DNA of 64,000 bases from Thalassospira sp. MCCC 1A03138 (GTDB lineage: Bacteria; Pseudomonadota; Alphaproteobacteria; Rhodospirillales; Thalassospiraceae), in assembly GCF_002115785.1 (NCBI RefSeq), contig NZ_JFJY01000001.1, positions 558,001-622,000 of the forward strand, given 5' to 3'. Position 1 is the stretch's first letter. Each line of letters begins with the position of its first letter. Position numbers and translations under genes: made by a program. The notes under the pieces are model-generated. The model was not told the origin of the DNA. It was given only the letters and a program-made list of their open reading frames with translations, and did no database searches. Positions 8,876 through 18,759 of this stretch are shown piece after piece.

Positions 8876-10573
8876 CTAGCTTGCGATCCGTTTGACGCAA
8901 TCGGTCAGTTCCTGAATGCCGGTGAAGACCGACTGAATGTTTTTCGATATGTCCTTGGTCACCGCGGTCTGTTCTTCGACCGCCGATGCCACCGCATTCA
9001 CATAATCACTGACAGATGATGCCGCACCGGTAATCTGTTCTGTCGAGTCAGTGACCCGCCGGGTAATGTCCTGCATCGCATCGATCTGTTCTGAAATCTG
9101 ATCGGTTGCCTTGGCGGTCTGTGTCGCAAGGCTTTTGACTTCTCCGGCGACGACGGCAAAGCCTTTGCCTGCATCGCCTGCACGCGCAGCTTCGATGGTG
9201 GCATTCAGCGCCAGAAGATTCACCTGTTCGGCAAGGTCACGGATGATCTGAACCACGCCAACCATGGCCTCGGACGTCTGTTCAAGATCGACGCGCACCT
9301 GATCGGCAACCGTGCTTTTTTCGACGATATTGTTCACAGCAACCTGCGAACGCTGCATGCTTTGGCTGATTTCGCTGATCGCGCTTAGCATCTCTTCGGA
9401 TGCGCTCGCCACGGCCTCGGCACTTTCACTTGACCCTTCGGACAGCTCCCGAACCACTTTGCGGGCTTTGACCTGTGGAGTGATATCGTTGGCAAATTTC
9501 ACAACCTTGAACGGTTTTCCATTCAAATCCAGAACCGGGTTGTAGCTGGCCTGTATCCAGACCTCGTTGCCATTCTTGGCGATGCGTTTGTAATCGGACG
9601 CCATATATTGCCCGGCGCGCAGGGTTTCCCAGAATTGCCGGTATTCGTCCGAGGCGGCATAGTCGCGTTCAACAAACATGCTGTGATGTTTGCCCCGGAT
9701 TTCATCAAGCTTATACCCCATGACTGACAGGAAGTTCTGATTGGCATCGAGAATTGTGCCTTCCATGTCAAAGGAAATGACCGCCTGTGCCTTGCTGATG
9801 GCTTCGACCTGCGCTTGGTGATCTGCGGCCAGCATTTTATCCCGTGTGATGTCAGTGGCGTATTTCACGACCTTGAACGGGTGCCCGGCCATATCCATGA
9901 TCGGATTGTAGCTGGCCTGTATCCAGACTTCCCTGCCCCCTTTGCCAAAGCGCTGATACTCGGCCGCCATGTATTGACCGTTGCGCAGCTTTGTCCAGAA
10001 ATCTGCATATTCGGGGGATTTGGCGTAATCGGGGGCAACGAAAATGCTGTGATGTTTGCCCTGCACTTCTGACAGGTCATATCCCATCGCCGACAGGAAA
10101 TTCCGGTTCGCGGTCAGGATTGTGCCATCCATCGCGAATTCGATCACGGCCTGTGATTTTCCAATTGCTTCGATCTGACCGGCATAATCCGCGGCCTGGA
10201 GTTTCTTTTCAGTGACATCGGTTGCCACCTTGAAAACCTTGTAGGGAACACCCCGGTGATTCAGCACCGGGTTATAGGTTGCCTGAATCCAGATTTCCTT
10301 GCCGCCCTTGCCGAACCGCTGGAATTCGGCGGTAAAGAATTTACCGGCGCGAAGTTTTTCCCAGAATTCCTTGTAATCAAGGCCTTGCGCATATTGTTCA
10401 TCCACGAACATGCTGTGATGCTTGCCGCGCACTTCCGAGAGGCTATAGCCCATCAGACTCAGGAAATTCTCGTTGGCGTCCAGTATTTTACCATCAAGCG
10501 TGAATTCGATGGTGCCCTGTGACCGTTTAATCGCCTCGACAATATGGGCGTCGTCAGATCGCGCATTAAACAT
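8876..10573 (-). CDS. Soluble methyl-accepting chemotaxis protein with three PAS domains
   Basis: 565 residues without signal peptide or membrane helix. Three near-identical PAS-PAC units of about 122 residues occupy about 19-374, each with GKHHSxFV, WxxLRxGxxxAxxxR and W-I-Q-A-xYNP motifs. The rest is a methyl-accepting signalling domain with the hairpin tip [18 protein letters not shown], which docks CheA/CheW. This resembles cytoplasmic Aer-like energy or redox sensors, often binding heme or FAD, though no cofactor is provable here. The start ATG has a GGGAG ribosome site. No che genes are nearby. Confidence 0.92.
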   Translation of the reverse strand: MFNARSDDAHIVEAIKRSQGTIEFTLDGKILDANENFLSLMGYSLSEVRGKHHSMFVDEQYAQGLDYKEFWEKLRAGKFFTAEFQRFGKGGKEIWIQATYNPVLNHRGVPYKVFKVATDVTEKKLQAADYAGQIEAIGKSQAVIEFAMDGTILTANRNFLSAMGYDLSEVQGKHHSIFVAPDYAKSPEYADFWTKLRNGQYMAAEYQRFGKGGREVWIQASYNPIMDMAGHPFKVVKYATDITRDKMLAADHQAQVEAISKAQAVISFDMEGTILDANQNFLSVMGYKLDEIRGKHHSMFVERDYAASDEYRQFWETLRAGQYMASDYKRIAKNGNEVWIQASYNPVLDLNGKPFKVVKFANDITPQVKARKVVRELSEGSSESAEAVASASEEMLSAISEISQSMQRSQVAVNNIVEKSTVADQVRVDLEQTSEAMVGVVQIIRDLAEQVNLLALNATIEAARAGDAGKGFAVVAGEVKSLATQTAKATDQISEQIDAMQDITRRVTDSTEQITGAASSVSDYVNAVASAVEEQTAVTKDISKNIQSVFTGIQELTDCVKRIAS

Positions 10574-10889
10574 TCCATTCTCCCAATGAAATGAGCACTA
10601 TTGCGAAACACAACAGCGCTGGCTGCAATAAAGATGCGCCAGTTAATCCCCCCGAAGACCGAACAATTTCCCTGTTTCATGGCCCTTGCCACGCCCGAAA
10701 CACCGGATTTTTTTTGCAACGAATACAACCGGATATTTCATATCCATGAATTTTCGGCCGTCACATTGTCTGCAATCCAGAATTGCTGCGCCGTTCACGA
10801 ACTACATTCAAAACCAATGCAATTACAATTAGTTACAGAACAGTAACACGAGAGCAACATCATAATGGAATACCAATTCCGATATGGTG
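10574..10889. other. Non-coding stretch upstream of the chemoreceptor
   Basis: About 316 bases of relatively AT-rich sequence between the chemoreceptor start and the end of the next minus-strand gene. It should carry the chemoreceptor promoter. I see no clear hairpin with a T-run, no convincing open frame and no repeat. Confidence 0.5.
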
Positions 10890-11645
10890 TCAGTCCGCAG
10901 ATTTTAAATAGCGGCTGACCAGTTTTTTTCGCATTACAATATTATCAGTCAACCAAAGCACGAAATCGGGATGCATCGGATGACCGGCCCGCATCGCGAT
11001 ATGTGCAATCATTTCCCACTGGTTCAGGGACTTGAAACGGCGTTTCGTTGCAGCGATCCCCGCCAGGGCAAAGATATCATTCGCATCAAAGACATACCCG
11101 GCAGTCGACTGATAGCTGCCGATCAAATCAACCGGCACCCCGCAATCAAGATGCAGGTTTTTTCCGTCAATCTGCTGGTACTGGTAATGATCGGGAACGG
11201 ATTCCGTTGCGTGCATATGGGTCAGTTGCGCCGCATTCAGCCACGTCACGGCAACCCGCACACGGGTTCCGGGTGACGGAGCCAAGGTTGCCGGGATCGC
11301 GCCATAGCCGGTCATATGCACCGAATAAACGATATCGTGATGATCCATCCAGCCAACCGTGACCGGAACCGGGTCCAGATGACGCGGGGCGGCAAATTTT
11401 CGCGCCAGTTGAACCGGCGCCCGGTTGGATCCCACAGCCAGAACAGGCACTCGTCCGACGATGGCATCCTTAATACTGTCGCCCGGAAGGGCCATAACCG
11501 CACCATCGACAAACAGGAAGTCGTGATCCGGCGCGGTATAGGGATATAAAAACGCGCGCAGGAGATCCTGCGCGCGTGGGTGTTTTTCAATCTCTTCGCG
11601 CAAGGAACGATCCGTGATCGCCTGCGCATCAGAAACAGAAAACAT
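10890..11645 (-). CDS. Uncharacterised protein, possible gamma-glutamylcyclotransferase-like fold
   Basis: 251 residues from ATG 11645 (an in-frame TTG lies two codons upstream). I do not recognise it firmly. The segment PVLAVGSNRAPVQLARKF near residue 77 resembles the Y-G-S-N phosphate loop of gamma-glutamylcyclotransferase-like proteins, and THMHATESV could supply an acidic catalytic residue. No signal peptide or membrane helix is visible. The C-terminus is basic (RKKLVSRYLKSAD). It sits 29 bases after the DUF4170 gene on the same strand. Confidence 0.6.
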   Translation of the reverse strand: MFSVSDAQAITDRSLREEIEKHPRAQDLLRAFLYPYTAPDHDFLFVDGAVMALPGDSIKDAIVGRVPVLAVGSNRAPVQLARKFAAPRHLDPVPVTVGWMDHHDIVYSVHMTGYGAIPATLAPSPGTRVRVAVTWLNAAQLTHMHATESVPDHYQYQQIDGKNLHLDCGVPVDLIGSYQSTAGYVFDANDIFALAGIAATKRRFKSLNQWEMIAHIAMRAGHPMHPDFVLWLTDNIVMRKKLVSRYLKSAD

Positions 11646-11674
11646 TGTCAATCGGTTCCGGTTTTAAGGCCGGT

Positions 11675-12031
11675 TCAGCCTTCGACGACGCGATAACGGC
11701 AATTGCAGTTATCAACGTGCTGCCAAGCCAGTTTCGACCATGCCTTTTCGGCGTCCTTGAAGGTCGCAAACGGGCCGTGGCGTTCTTCTTCGCCGCCGAC
11801 CGGCTTTTCGAAATCGGTGGTTTCGTATTCGCCACCGACAACCCAGTATTCTTCAAGGCGTTCGATGCGGTAACGCGAATTGGCGTCGTCAACCGACTGC
11901 CAGGCCATCTTGGACCATTCTTTTTCCGCGTCTTCGAAGCTGCCAAACGGACCGACTTTGGTTTCTTCGCCGATCGGCTTGTCAAAACCGGTATCCTGAT
12001 AGGTGCCCCCGATAACCCAGTACTTGGCCAT
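11675..12031 (-). CDS. Tandem DUF4170-like protein
   Basis: 118 residues made of two copies of one unit of about 57 residues. Each starts YWVxGGxYxxTxFxKPxG, has a GPFxxFxDAExxWSKxAWQ centre and ends with VDxxNxRYR. The unit matches the small DUF4170 family of alphaproteobacteria, function unknown. ATG 12031 is chosen for its AAGGA ribosome site six bases upstream; longer starts add a non-conserved tail. The internal duplication is the unusual point, since members are usually a single unit. Confidence 0.8.
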   Translation of the reverse strand: MAKYWVIGGTYQDTGFDKPIGEETKVGPFGSFEDAEKEWSKMAWQSVDDANSRYRIERLEEYWVVGGEYETTDFEKPVGGEEERHGPFATFKDAEKAWSKLAWQHVDNCNCRYRVVEG

Positions 12032-12293
12032 CTGTGCGTCCTTCATGCTTTGGTGAATGTCGACAGGCTGCACAGGGTGGTGCTGCGCAACCCGGTTTCT
12101 TGCCCCTGTATAACCAAATCCGTCTGCGACCGACACCACCAATTTGGTCAATATTGCCATTCAGTCGACGCATAGACGACCAGAAGGCGACAATTTTCCT
12201 TTTTAGTCTGACGGTTCGCTCTGCCGGATCGCCGCCCTGGGCGGCAGATATCCCAAATGATTTGGTGGGCACAAAGAGCAAAAGGAAAACAAA

Positions 12294-12758
12294 ATGAACA
12301 TAACACATATCAAGCGTGCCGGTCTTGCCGGTGTTATTTCGATCACCGCGGCCCTGTCTGCCTGCGGAACACCATCGGCGACCCCGGATATTGATGTTCA
12401 AAGTGACGACATGGAAGAAGCCACCGCGACGGTTGTTGCGTCGGGATACAGCCCGTTAACCGGCACCGCATTGGTCAATACGATCAATGATCAGACCTTT
12501 TCCTATCGTGACGAGGGCAAGGAAACCAATGTGAATGTCACCTATTTCCAGAATGGCATGGCATCAATCACCTGGATTGACGAGGACGGTGATCGCGGCA
12601 TGCGCGAAAAACTCTGGACCATCGAACAGGGGCAATATCTGTGCCTTTGGGGCCAGGATGAGGAAGATGATTGCATGTCGGTCCTGACCAAGGCGGGCCA
12701 GCTGGCAACCATCGATAATGATGGAAACGTCGCCTATTACACCAATCGTTCCTCGTAA
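12294..12758 (+). CDS. Small periplasmic lipoprotein, function unknown
   Basis: 154 residues. The N-terminal signal ends in a lipobox L-S-A-C at residues 20-23, so the mature protein should be lipid-anchored on Cys23. The remainder is acidic (D/E-rich) with the stretch LVNTINDQTFSYRDEG and a single W-G-Q-D-E-E-D-D-C motif. A good AAAGG ribosome site precedes ATG 12294, and a 7-bp inverted repeat (GCCGCCC/GGGCGGC) lies about 55 bases upstream. I do not recognise a family. Confidence 0.75.
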   Translation: MNITHIKRAGLAGVISITAALSACGTPSATPDIDVQSDDMEEATATVVASGYSPLTGTALVNTINDQTFSYRDEGKETNVNVTYFQNGMASITWIDEDGDRGMREKLWTIEQGQYLCLWGQDEEDDCMSVLTKAGQLATIDNDGNVAYYTNRSS

Positions 12759-12926
12759 TTTTCCGGTCTGGCATCCACTCCCTTTCACTTCCGGAAGGGA
12801 GTGGATGCTGGACATCGCGTCTGCACCGTATTAATTCGTGAAACAACAAATTTATTGTTGGCACGGTTTGTTGCCGGTCCGGCTATCGCCGGCTTTGACC
12901 GACCGATTTCACAGATTGCGGTGCCC

Positions 12927-14453
12927 ATGCCCTATCAATCCCTTCGCGACTTCATCGACGCGCTTGAAAAGACAGACCGTCTGGTCCGGGTTAGCGAACC
13001 GGTTTCCCCCTATCTTGAGATGACGGAAATTCAGACGCGGCTTCTGGCCGAAGGTGGCCCGGCGGTCCTGTTTGAAAATGTCATTGGCGAAGATGGCCAG
13101 AAATACGACATGCCGGTTCTGGTGAACCTTTTTGGCACCGTGGACCGCGTGGCGGCCGGCATGAACCGCAAACCCGAAGAATTGCGCGAAGTCGGCGAGA
13201 CGCTGGCGTTTCTCAAACAGCCCGAACCACCCGGAAGCCTCAAGGAAGCATTTTCAATGCTGCCGCTGGCCAAGACCGTAATGGCGATGAAACCGAAAAC
13301 GGTTTCCAAGGCCCCGTGTCAGGAAATCGTCCTTGAGGGCGATGACATTGACCTTTCAAAATTGCCGATCCAGTCATGCTGGCCGGGGGAACCGGCCCCG
13401 TTGATCACGTGGCCGCTGGTTGTGACCCAGGGCCCGACCGCCAATGAAAAGGGCGGTGACAAACGCGATGTGTTCAATCTTGGTATCTATCGCATGCAGG
13501 TTCTGGGCAAGAACAAGGCGATCATGCGCTGGCTGAAACATCGTGGCGGGGCGCAGCATCATGCGCGCTGGAAAAAGGAAAAGCGCGATCCGTTGCCGGC
13601 TGCCATCGTGCTGGGTGCCGATCCGGGTACGATCCTTGCCGCGGTGACCCCGGTTCCCGATACGCTTTCGGAATATCAGTTTGCCGGATTGCTCCGCGGG
13701 GAAAAGGTCGAACTGGTTGATTGCAAAACCGTTCCGCTGAAAGTCCCGGCGACGGCCGAGATCATTCTGGAAGGCTATGTGTCGCTGGATGAATATGCGC
13801 CCGAGGGGCCGTATGGCGACCATACCGGTTATTATAACTCGGTCGAGGAATTCCCGGTATTCACCCTGACCGCGATTACCATGCGCAAAAAGCCGATCTA
13901 TCTGTCGACCTTTACCGGTCGTCCGCCAGATGAGCCATCGGTCCTTGGCGAGGCATTGAACGATGTTTTCGTGCCGCTATTGCAGCAGCAATTCCCCGAA
14001 ATCGTTGATTTCTGGCTGCCGCCCGAAGGATGTTCGTATCGCATCGCGGTCGTATCGATGAAGAAGGCCTATCCGGGGCATGCCAAGCGCGTGATGATGG
14101 GTGTGTGGTCGTTCCTGCGGCAGTTCATGTATACGAAATTCGTCATTGTCGTGGATGACGATATTGATGTGCGCGACTGGAAAGACGTGATGTGGGCGAT
14201 TTCAACCCGCATGGACCCGGTGCGCGACATCACCACCGTGACCGAAACACCGATCGATTATCTTGATTTCGCATCACCCGAAAGCGGCCTTGGCGGCAAG
14301 CTTGGCCTTGACGCGACCAACAAGCTGCCCCCCGAAACCCACCGGGAATGGGGCGAAAAGATTTTCATGGAAGACGAGATCATTGATCGGGTTGATGCCA
14401 AATGGGACCGGTATGGATTGCCGGGATCGGGCAAGAAAATCTGGCGGGATTAA
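12927..14453 (+). CDS. ubiD: UbiD-type 4-hydroxy-3-polyprenylbenzoate decarboxylase
   Basis: 508 residues from ATG 12927; an earlier frame start at 12801 adds a non-conserved tail. Family marks are [17 protein letters not shown] (near residue 150), NLGIYRMQV, the [12 protein letters not shown] segment that carries catalytic acidic residues, and [20 protein letters not shown]. UbiD uses prenylated FMN made by UbiX to remove CO2 in ubiquinone synthesis; no ubiX is in the window. A strong terminator follows at once. Confidence 0.93.
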   Translation: MPYQSLRDFIDALEKTDRLVRVSEPVSPYLEMTEIQTRLLAEGGPAVLFENVIGEDGQKYDMPVLVNLFGTVDRVAAGMNRKPEELREVGETLAFLKQPEPPGSLKEAFSMLPLAKTVMAMKPKTVSKAPCQEIVLEGDDIDLSKLPIQSCWPGEPAPLITWPLVVTQGPTANEKGGDKRDVFNLGIYRMQVLGKNKAIMRWLKHRGGAQHHARWKKEKRDPLPAAIVLGADPGTILAAVTPVPDTLSEYQFAGLLRGEKVELVDCKTVPLKVPATAEIILEGYVSLDEYAPEGPYGDHTGYYNSVEEFPVFTLTAITMRKKPIYLSTFTGRPPDEPSVLGEALNDVFVPLLQQQFPEIVDFWLPPEGCSYRIAVVSMKKAYPGHAKRVMMGVWSFLRQFMYTKFVIVVDDDIDVRDWKDVMWAISTRMDPVRDITTVTETPIDYLDFASPESGLGGKLGLDATNKLPPETHREWGEKIFMEDEIIDRVDAKWDRYGLPGSGKKIWRD

Positions 14454-14456
14454 TTC

Positions 14457-14492
14457 AAAAGGCGGATCACAAAATGATCCGCCTTTTGTTTT
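14457..14492. terminator. Bidirectional terminator between ubiD and an exported protein gene
   Basis: A perfect 13-bp stem AAAAGGCGGATCA / TGATCCGCCTTTT with a 5-base loop, then GTTTTT on the plus strand. The A-run on the other side lets it serve the converging minus-strand gene partly, though that gene's stop overlaps it. Confidence 0.85.
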
Positions 14493-15041
14493 TCAGTTCC
14501 GGAAGAACAGCCAATGCTGTCCGTCATCAGACGGTTTGTCCGACCAGAAAAACTGTGGCGCGTCGCACATGAAGTCGTCGATCCGGACGGCAACATTGCA
14601 AAGATCGCCATCGCCCATGACATCACGCATGTATTCGGGATCGTTGACCTGCCAGCTCATGACCGGCGGGGCGGTTTTATCGTCGATGCAAAGGGCATAT
14701 TGTTCGGACTGGGCGAACGGGATCTGCTTTAATTCGGAATGCGCCTGCCCCTTGTGATTGGTCACCATCAGGACATCGAAAAAAGGTCCTTCGGGATTGT
14801 CACGATCCACCCAGCCGACGATCTGGTCATTGATATCGTCGCAGGTGAAATCCCCCACCAGAACCTGATGGCGGTTCTGGGCTGCATATTGCCCGGCCTG
14901 AATGCGCATTTCGCGGTAAAGATCATTGGCGGTGACTGGTGCCGCCACAGTATCATTTGGTGTCGCAGTTTCCTGGGCATTAGCCTGCAACATCGGCAAG
15001 GACATTCCCAGAAGCAGTGTTGCCACAAACAGGTTTCGCAC
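14493..15041 (-). CDS. Exported protein of unknown function
   Basis: 182 residues from GTG 15041 with a GGGAAA ribosome site. A signal peptide (MRNLFVATLLLGMSLPM) ends near A-N-A-Q at residues 20-23. The mature protein has three or four cysteines (TCDD, LCID, LCNV, MCDA), which could form disulphides in the periplasm, and aromatic-rich ends (QHWLFFRN). I do not recognise a family. It is monocistronic, converging on ubiD. Confidence 0.7.
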   Translation of the reverse strand: MRNLFVATLLLGMSLPMLQANAQETATPNDTVAAPVTANDLYREMRIQAGQYAAQNRHQVLVGDFTCDDINDQIVGWVDRDNPEGPFFDVLMVTNHKGQAHSELKQIPFAQSEQYALCIDDKTAPPVMSWQVNDPEYMRDVMGDGDLCNVAVRIDDFMCDAPQFFWSDKPSDDGQHWLFFRN

Positions 15042-15304
15042 GTGTATTTCCCGTCATTTCTTGCAGGTTTCCGGTTTTTCCCGGTTCGGTTTTCCGGTCA
15101 TAATAGCAACTTGCGAAGAAAAAATGGCCAAAGATCAATTCCGGCCAAACAAACGCCTTGGACACAGGGCATAGGCGAAGCAGACCGTCACCGGCGATGA
15201 TATAGGCGACAGTTTCAGGTCCCTATCCTTTTCTTGCCCTTTGCGAAAAGCGATCAGCCTGCCTATAACCATAGGAAACCACATTCCGATCAAAGGGAGC
15301 TTCC

Positions 15305-16654
15305 ATGCCCAAAACCGACATGACACTCGATCGCATCACCGACCTGCTGGCACGTGCAAAAAAGGCGGGTGCCGACGATGCGGATGCCGTTTATGTCGAA
15401 GGCACGTCACTTTCGGTATCGCAGCGACTGGGCAAGATGGAGAAGCTTGAACGATCCGAAGGTGCCGATCTTGGCCTGCGTGTTCTGATCGGCAAGCAGC
15501 AGGCAGTTGTGTCGTCATCCGACACCAGCGAAAGCGCGTTGAACGAACTGGTCGAGCGCGCCGTCGCCATGGCGAAAAACGCCCCCGAGGACCCGTTCTG
15601 TGGCATTGCCGACCCATCTGAACTGGCCGAAACATTTGACCTCGAGGCGCTTGAGCTTTGCGAGCCGGGTGAAGTCAGCCAGGAAAAGCTGATTGCATGG
15701 GCCACCGCCTGTGAAGAAGCCGCAAGGTCGGTTGAAGGCATCACCAATTCCGAGGGCGCAGATGCTGGCTGGGGCACCCATCAGATCACGCTTGCCGCGA
15801 CCAACGGCTTTGCCAATTCCTATGCCGGTAGCGGCAGCCACATTTCCGTATCGGTCCTTGCCGGAACCGGCACCGGCATGGAACGCGATTATGACTATGA
15901 CAGTGCGGTCTTTTCGACCGATCTGCGCGATCCGGTCGATATCGGCCTGAAGGCGGCGGAAAAGACCCTGAAACGGTTGAACCCGCGCAAGGTCAAAAGC
16001 ACGCAGGTGCCGGTGATTTACGATCCGCGCGTTTCCGCATCCCTCGTCGGGCATCTGGCCGGTGCAATCAACGGATCGGGCATTGCGCGCGGTACCAGCT
16101 TCCTTCTGGATGCCATGGGCAAAGAGATCTTTGCACCGGGGATCAACATCATTGATAACCCGCATCGCAAACGTGGCCTGCGGTCCAAACCGTTTGACGC
16201 CGAAGGTGTCGCCAACGAAAAACGTCATCTGATTGAAAATGGCGTTCTGAAAACCTGGATCATGGATTTGCGATCGGCCCGCCAGCTTGGCCTGAAATCG
16301 ACAGGCAACGCATCGCGCGGGGCCGGAAGCCTGCCGGGCCCATCCACCACCAACCTTTACATGGAACCGGGCACCATATCGCCCGCCGACATGATCAAGG
16401 ATATAAAGCAGGGCCTTTATATCACCGAAATGATCGGCAGCAGTGTCAACGGTGTGACCGGCGATTATTCGCGCGGAGCATCCGGTTTCTGGATTGAAAA
16501 TGGCGAGCTGGCCTATCCGGTGTCCGAAATCACGGTTGCCGGAAATCTTAAGGACATGTTCAAAACGGCCGTTCCGGCCAATGACCTGACCTTCAAATAC
16601 GGCACGAATGCCCCGACGATCCGGATTGATGGCATGACGCTGGCCGGGCAATAA
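15305..16654 (+). CDS. pmbA: TldD/PmbA family metallopeptidase-like protein PmbA
   Basis: 449 residues, start ATG 15305 with AAGGGAG upstream. Family marks: the N-terminal VYVEG...SVSQRLGKMEKLERSE, the RGASSFLLDAMGKEIF-like segment (here RGTSFLLDAMGKEIFAPG) and the C-terminal MIGSSVNGVTGDYSRGASGFWIENG. PmbA forms a heterodimer with TldD that processes peptides such as microcin precursors and helps degrade antitoxin CcdA. The HExxxH zinc site belongs to TldD, which is not in the window. Confidence 0.93.
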   Translation: MPKTDMTLDRITDLLARAKKAGADDADAVYVEGTSLSVSQRLGKMEKLERSEGADLGLRVLIGKQQAVVSSSDTSESALNELVERAVAMAKNAPEDPFCGIADPSELAETFDLEALELCEPGEVSQEKLIAWATACEEAARSVEGITNSEGADAGWGTHQITLAATNGFANSYAGSGSHISVSVLAGTGTGMERDYDYDSAVFSTDLRDPVDIGLKAAEKTLKRLNPRKVKSTQVPVIYDPRVSASLVGHLAGAINGSGIARGTSFLLDAMGKEIFAPGINIIDNPHRKRGLRSKPFDAEGVANEKRHLIENGVLKTWIMDLRSARQLGLKSTGNASRGAGSLPGPSTTNLYMEPGTISPADMIKDIKQGLYITEMIGSSVNGVTGDYSRGASGFWIENGELAYPVSEITVAGNLKDMFKTAVPANDLTFKYGTNAPTIRIDGMTLAGQ

Positions 16655-16661
16655 GCCCAAA

Positions 16662-17624
16662 TTACCCAGATGTGATTTGTAACAGGGGTGCGTTTTGCGC
16701 ATCCCTATTTTCATTTTGGCGGCCATTGCATTGGTCGGCATAGGCGTGAGGCACCATAACCCGCACCGGATAAGGCGACAGGCTGATTTCACACGGCAGC
16801 TTGCCGGCACTTTCGCCGTCAATCTGCAAGGGTGCGGGGCCGCAATGGCTGGTGATGGTCAGACGTTCGGTCTGCACGACCGACACGTCGGTTTGCGCAT
16901 GCAGCCGGTTCAGGGTCAAAGCAATCCCGTAGCGTGCCAGCGCCATAAAGCCGCTTCCGGGCATCAGCACAACATCAAGGCTGTTATCGGTCAGTTTGGC
17001 ATCGGGGGAAATAACAAACGCCCCGCCATAATGTTTGGCATGGGTCGCAACCACACCGGCAACGCGATATTGTTCGCGCCCGATATTAACTTCGAAATCG
17101 CGGTGATGCGGAAAGATGATATTGCGCAAACCTTCGATCACATAGGCACCCTTGCCGATCAGTCTTTTAAGTTTTAGCGACACATTTGCGACCGTATCGG
17201 CATCCGCCCCCATGCCGACCATCAAAAAGAATGCCCGGCCATTAACCAGACCGGGCCGCACCCAAACCTGGGCCGGATTGTTGATATAATCGGCAATCGC
17301 CTGTGCGCGGATTTCAAGACCGACCTCGACCGCCAGAACGTTTGCAGTTCCCAGCGGAATTATGCCAAGCGGCGGGACTTCGTGGCCTTCGATTTGCGCA
17401 TCAAGCAGGCCGTTGAGGGCCTCGTTCAGTGATCCATCGCCACCGGCAACAAACAGCCGTTGATGGGCACGAACCTTGCGCGCCAGTTCGCGGGCATGAC
17501 CGGGATGGGTTGTCTGTAACAATTCAACCTTTACACCGGCTTTTTGCAAAATGCTTGAAAGGAAACGTTGTTTATTCCCGCCAGCGCGCGGATTGAAGAT
17601 AACAGTCACCCCGGAATGGGTCAT
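16662..17624 (-). CDS. Diacylglycerol/lipid kinase family protein (YegS/DagK_cat type)
   Basis: 320 residues. The nucleotide-binding motif VAGGDGSLNEALNGLL (near residues 56-71) and the GTANVLA motif (near 90) define the DAGK catalytic family. The likely reaction is ATP-dependent phosphorylation of diacylglycerol or a related lipid at the membrane. The gene is divergent from a PlcP/LpxH-like phosphoesterase and faces an intergenic Pho-box-like site. On the minus strand that site is followed after 13 bases by TATAAA, a good -10. A role in recycling diacylglycerol made under phosphate stress is plausible inference. Confidence 0.87.
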   Translation of the reverse strand: MTHSGVTVIFNPRAGGNKQRFLSSILQKAGVKVELLQTTHPGHARELARKVRAHQRLFVAGGDGSLNEALNGLLDAQIEGHEVPPLGIIPLGTANVLAVEVGLEIRAQAIADYINNPAQVWVRPGLVNGRAFFLMVGMGADADTVANVSLKLKRLIGKGAYVIEGLRNIIFPHHRDFEVNIGREQYRVAGVVATHAKHYGGAFVISPDAKLTDNSLDVVLMPGSGFMALARYGIALTLNRLHAQTDVSVVQTERLTITSHCGPAPLQIDGESAGKLPCEISLSPYPVRVMVPHAYADQCNGRQNENRDAQNAPLLQITSG

Positions 17625-17690
17625 TGCGAAAAACTTCCGTAATAAAAATGAAACATTACTTTCGCGTTCTCTTTATAGAAAATGAAACAT

Positions 17691-17708
17691 GTAACAGTAT
17701 ATTGACAG
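17691..17708 (-). promoter_or_regulatory. Pho-box-like PhoB binding site
   Basis: On the minus strand CTGTCAA-TATA-CTGTTAC, a direct repeat of 7-mers with a 4-base spacer, close to the PhoB consensus CTGTCAT-N4-CTGTCAT (6/7 and 5/7). A -10 like TATAAA lies 13 bases further on (17677 to 17672), pointing at the lipid kinase gene. The AT-rich region is shared with the divergent phosphoesterase-glycosyltransferase pair. Consensus is known; the match is by eye. Confidence 0.55.
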
Positions 17709-17841
17709 AACCGATAAATTTATATGAACGGGTTATATATTCGCGCGATTTGTTTTAAACCATTACTGGTTGGGGACACTATTCGGCATGTAAAACCGTC
17801 GAATTCCAGCCATCCTTTTGGCAGGATACGGAGGAGCGGCA

Positions 17842-18759
17842 ATGACAGCGATGACGCTGCAACCGCATTACCGCACGGTCTGGATTTCGGACGTCCATCT
17901 TGGAACGCGTGGATGTCAGGCAGATCTTCTTTTGGATTTCCTCAATGAAGTGACGGCAGATACCTATTATCTGGTCGGAGATATCATTGACGGCTGGCGG
18001 CTCAAGAAAAGCTGGTACTGGCCCGAAAGCCACCACGCCGTTATCACGACAATCATGGAAAAGGCCAAGAACGGGGCAAAGGTCATTTTTGTCCCCGGCA
18101 ACCATGATGAATTCGCCCGTGAGTTTGTCGATATGACCTTTGGACATGTCGAAGTCAAGATGAACGACATTCACGAGACGGCGGATGGCAGAAAGCTTCT
18201 GATCATTCACGGCGACGAGTTTGACGGTGTGGTCAAATATGCCAAGTGGCTCGCCTATCTGGGTGACACGGCCTACAACCTCGCGATTGTCCTGAACCGT
18301 TATTATAACGGCATTCGTCGCAAACTGGGTTACGGATACTGGTCACTGTCGGCCTATCTGAAGAACCGGGTCAAGAACGCCGTTCAGTTCGTCTGCAATT
18401 TTGAAAATGCTGTCGCCCACGAAGCTGCCAAGCGCAAGGTGGACGGTGTTGTATGCGGCCATATCCATCATGCCGAAAAACGCATGATTGGCGATGTCCT
18501 TTACTGCAATGACGGCGACTGGGTTGAAAGCTGCACGGCCCTTACCGAAGACCAGAACGGCAAACTTGAACTGCTGTACTGGGCTGAAATGCGCCAGATG
18601 GCGATGACACATTCCCAACCCGGCCGCGATGCTGCCAGTGCCCCATCCCTTGGATTGGGCAAACTGATGTCGCTGTTTCGGGTTGTCGGGGACAATAACC
18701 GTGCTGCCAATGCCAGTTCCAAAAAGAACAGCGGCACGCCAATTGGAAAGACCGCATGA
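17842..18759 (+). CDS. Calcineurin-like phosphoesterase, PlcP / LpxH-like
   Basis: 305 residues; ATG 17842 chosen for GGAGGAG upstream. The metallophosphoesterase motifs are complete: WISDVHLGT, GDIIDGW, GNHDEF, IIHGDEFDG and GHIHHAE. Proteins of this type are often labelled UDP-2,3-diacylglucosamine hydrolase, but in alphaproteobacteria this branch includes PlcP, the phospholipase C that releases diacylglycerol from membrane phospholipids in phosphate starvation. The coupled glycosyltransferase (ATGA overlap) and the Pho-box-like site upstream favour PlcP. LpxH in lipid A synthesis remains possible, since lpx genes follow. Confidence 0.82.
   Translation: MTAMTLQPHYRTVWISDVHLGTRGCQADLLLDFLNEVTADTYYLVGDIIDGWRLKKSWYWPESHHAVITTIMEKAKNGAKVIFVPGNHDEFAREFVDMTFGHVEVKMNDIHETADGRKLLIIHGDEFDGVVKYAKWLAYLGDTAYNLAIVLNRYYNGIRRKLGYGYWSLSAYLKNRVKNAVQFVCNFENAVAHEAAKRKVDGVVCGHIHHAEKRMIGDVLYCNDGDWVESCTALTEDQNGKLELLYWAEMRQMAMTHSQPGRDAASAPSLGLGKLMSLFRVVGDNNRAANASSKKNSGTPIGKTA

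Noticed and set aside
17702-17740. TTGACA as a sigma70 -35 for the phosphoesterase gene
   Set aside because: No good -10 lies 16-18 bases after it; the same bases fit better as half of a Pho-box-like repeat read on the other strand.
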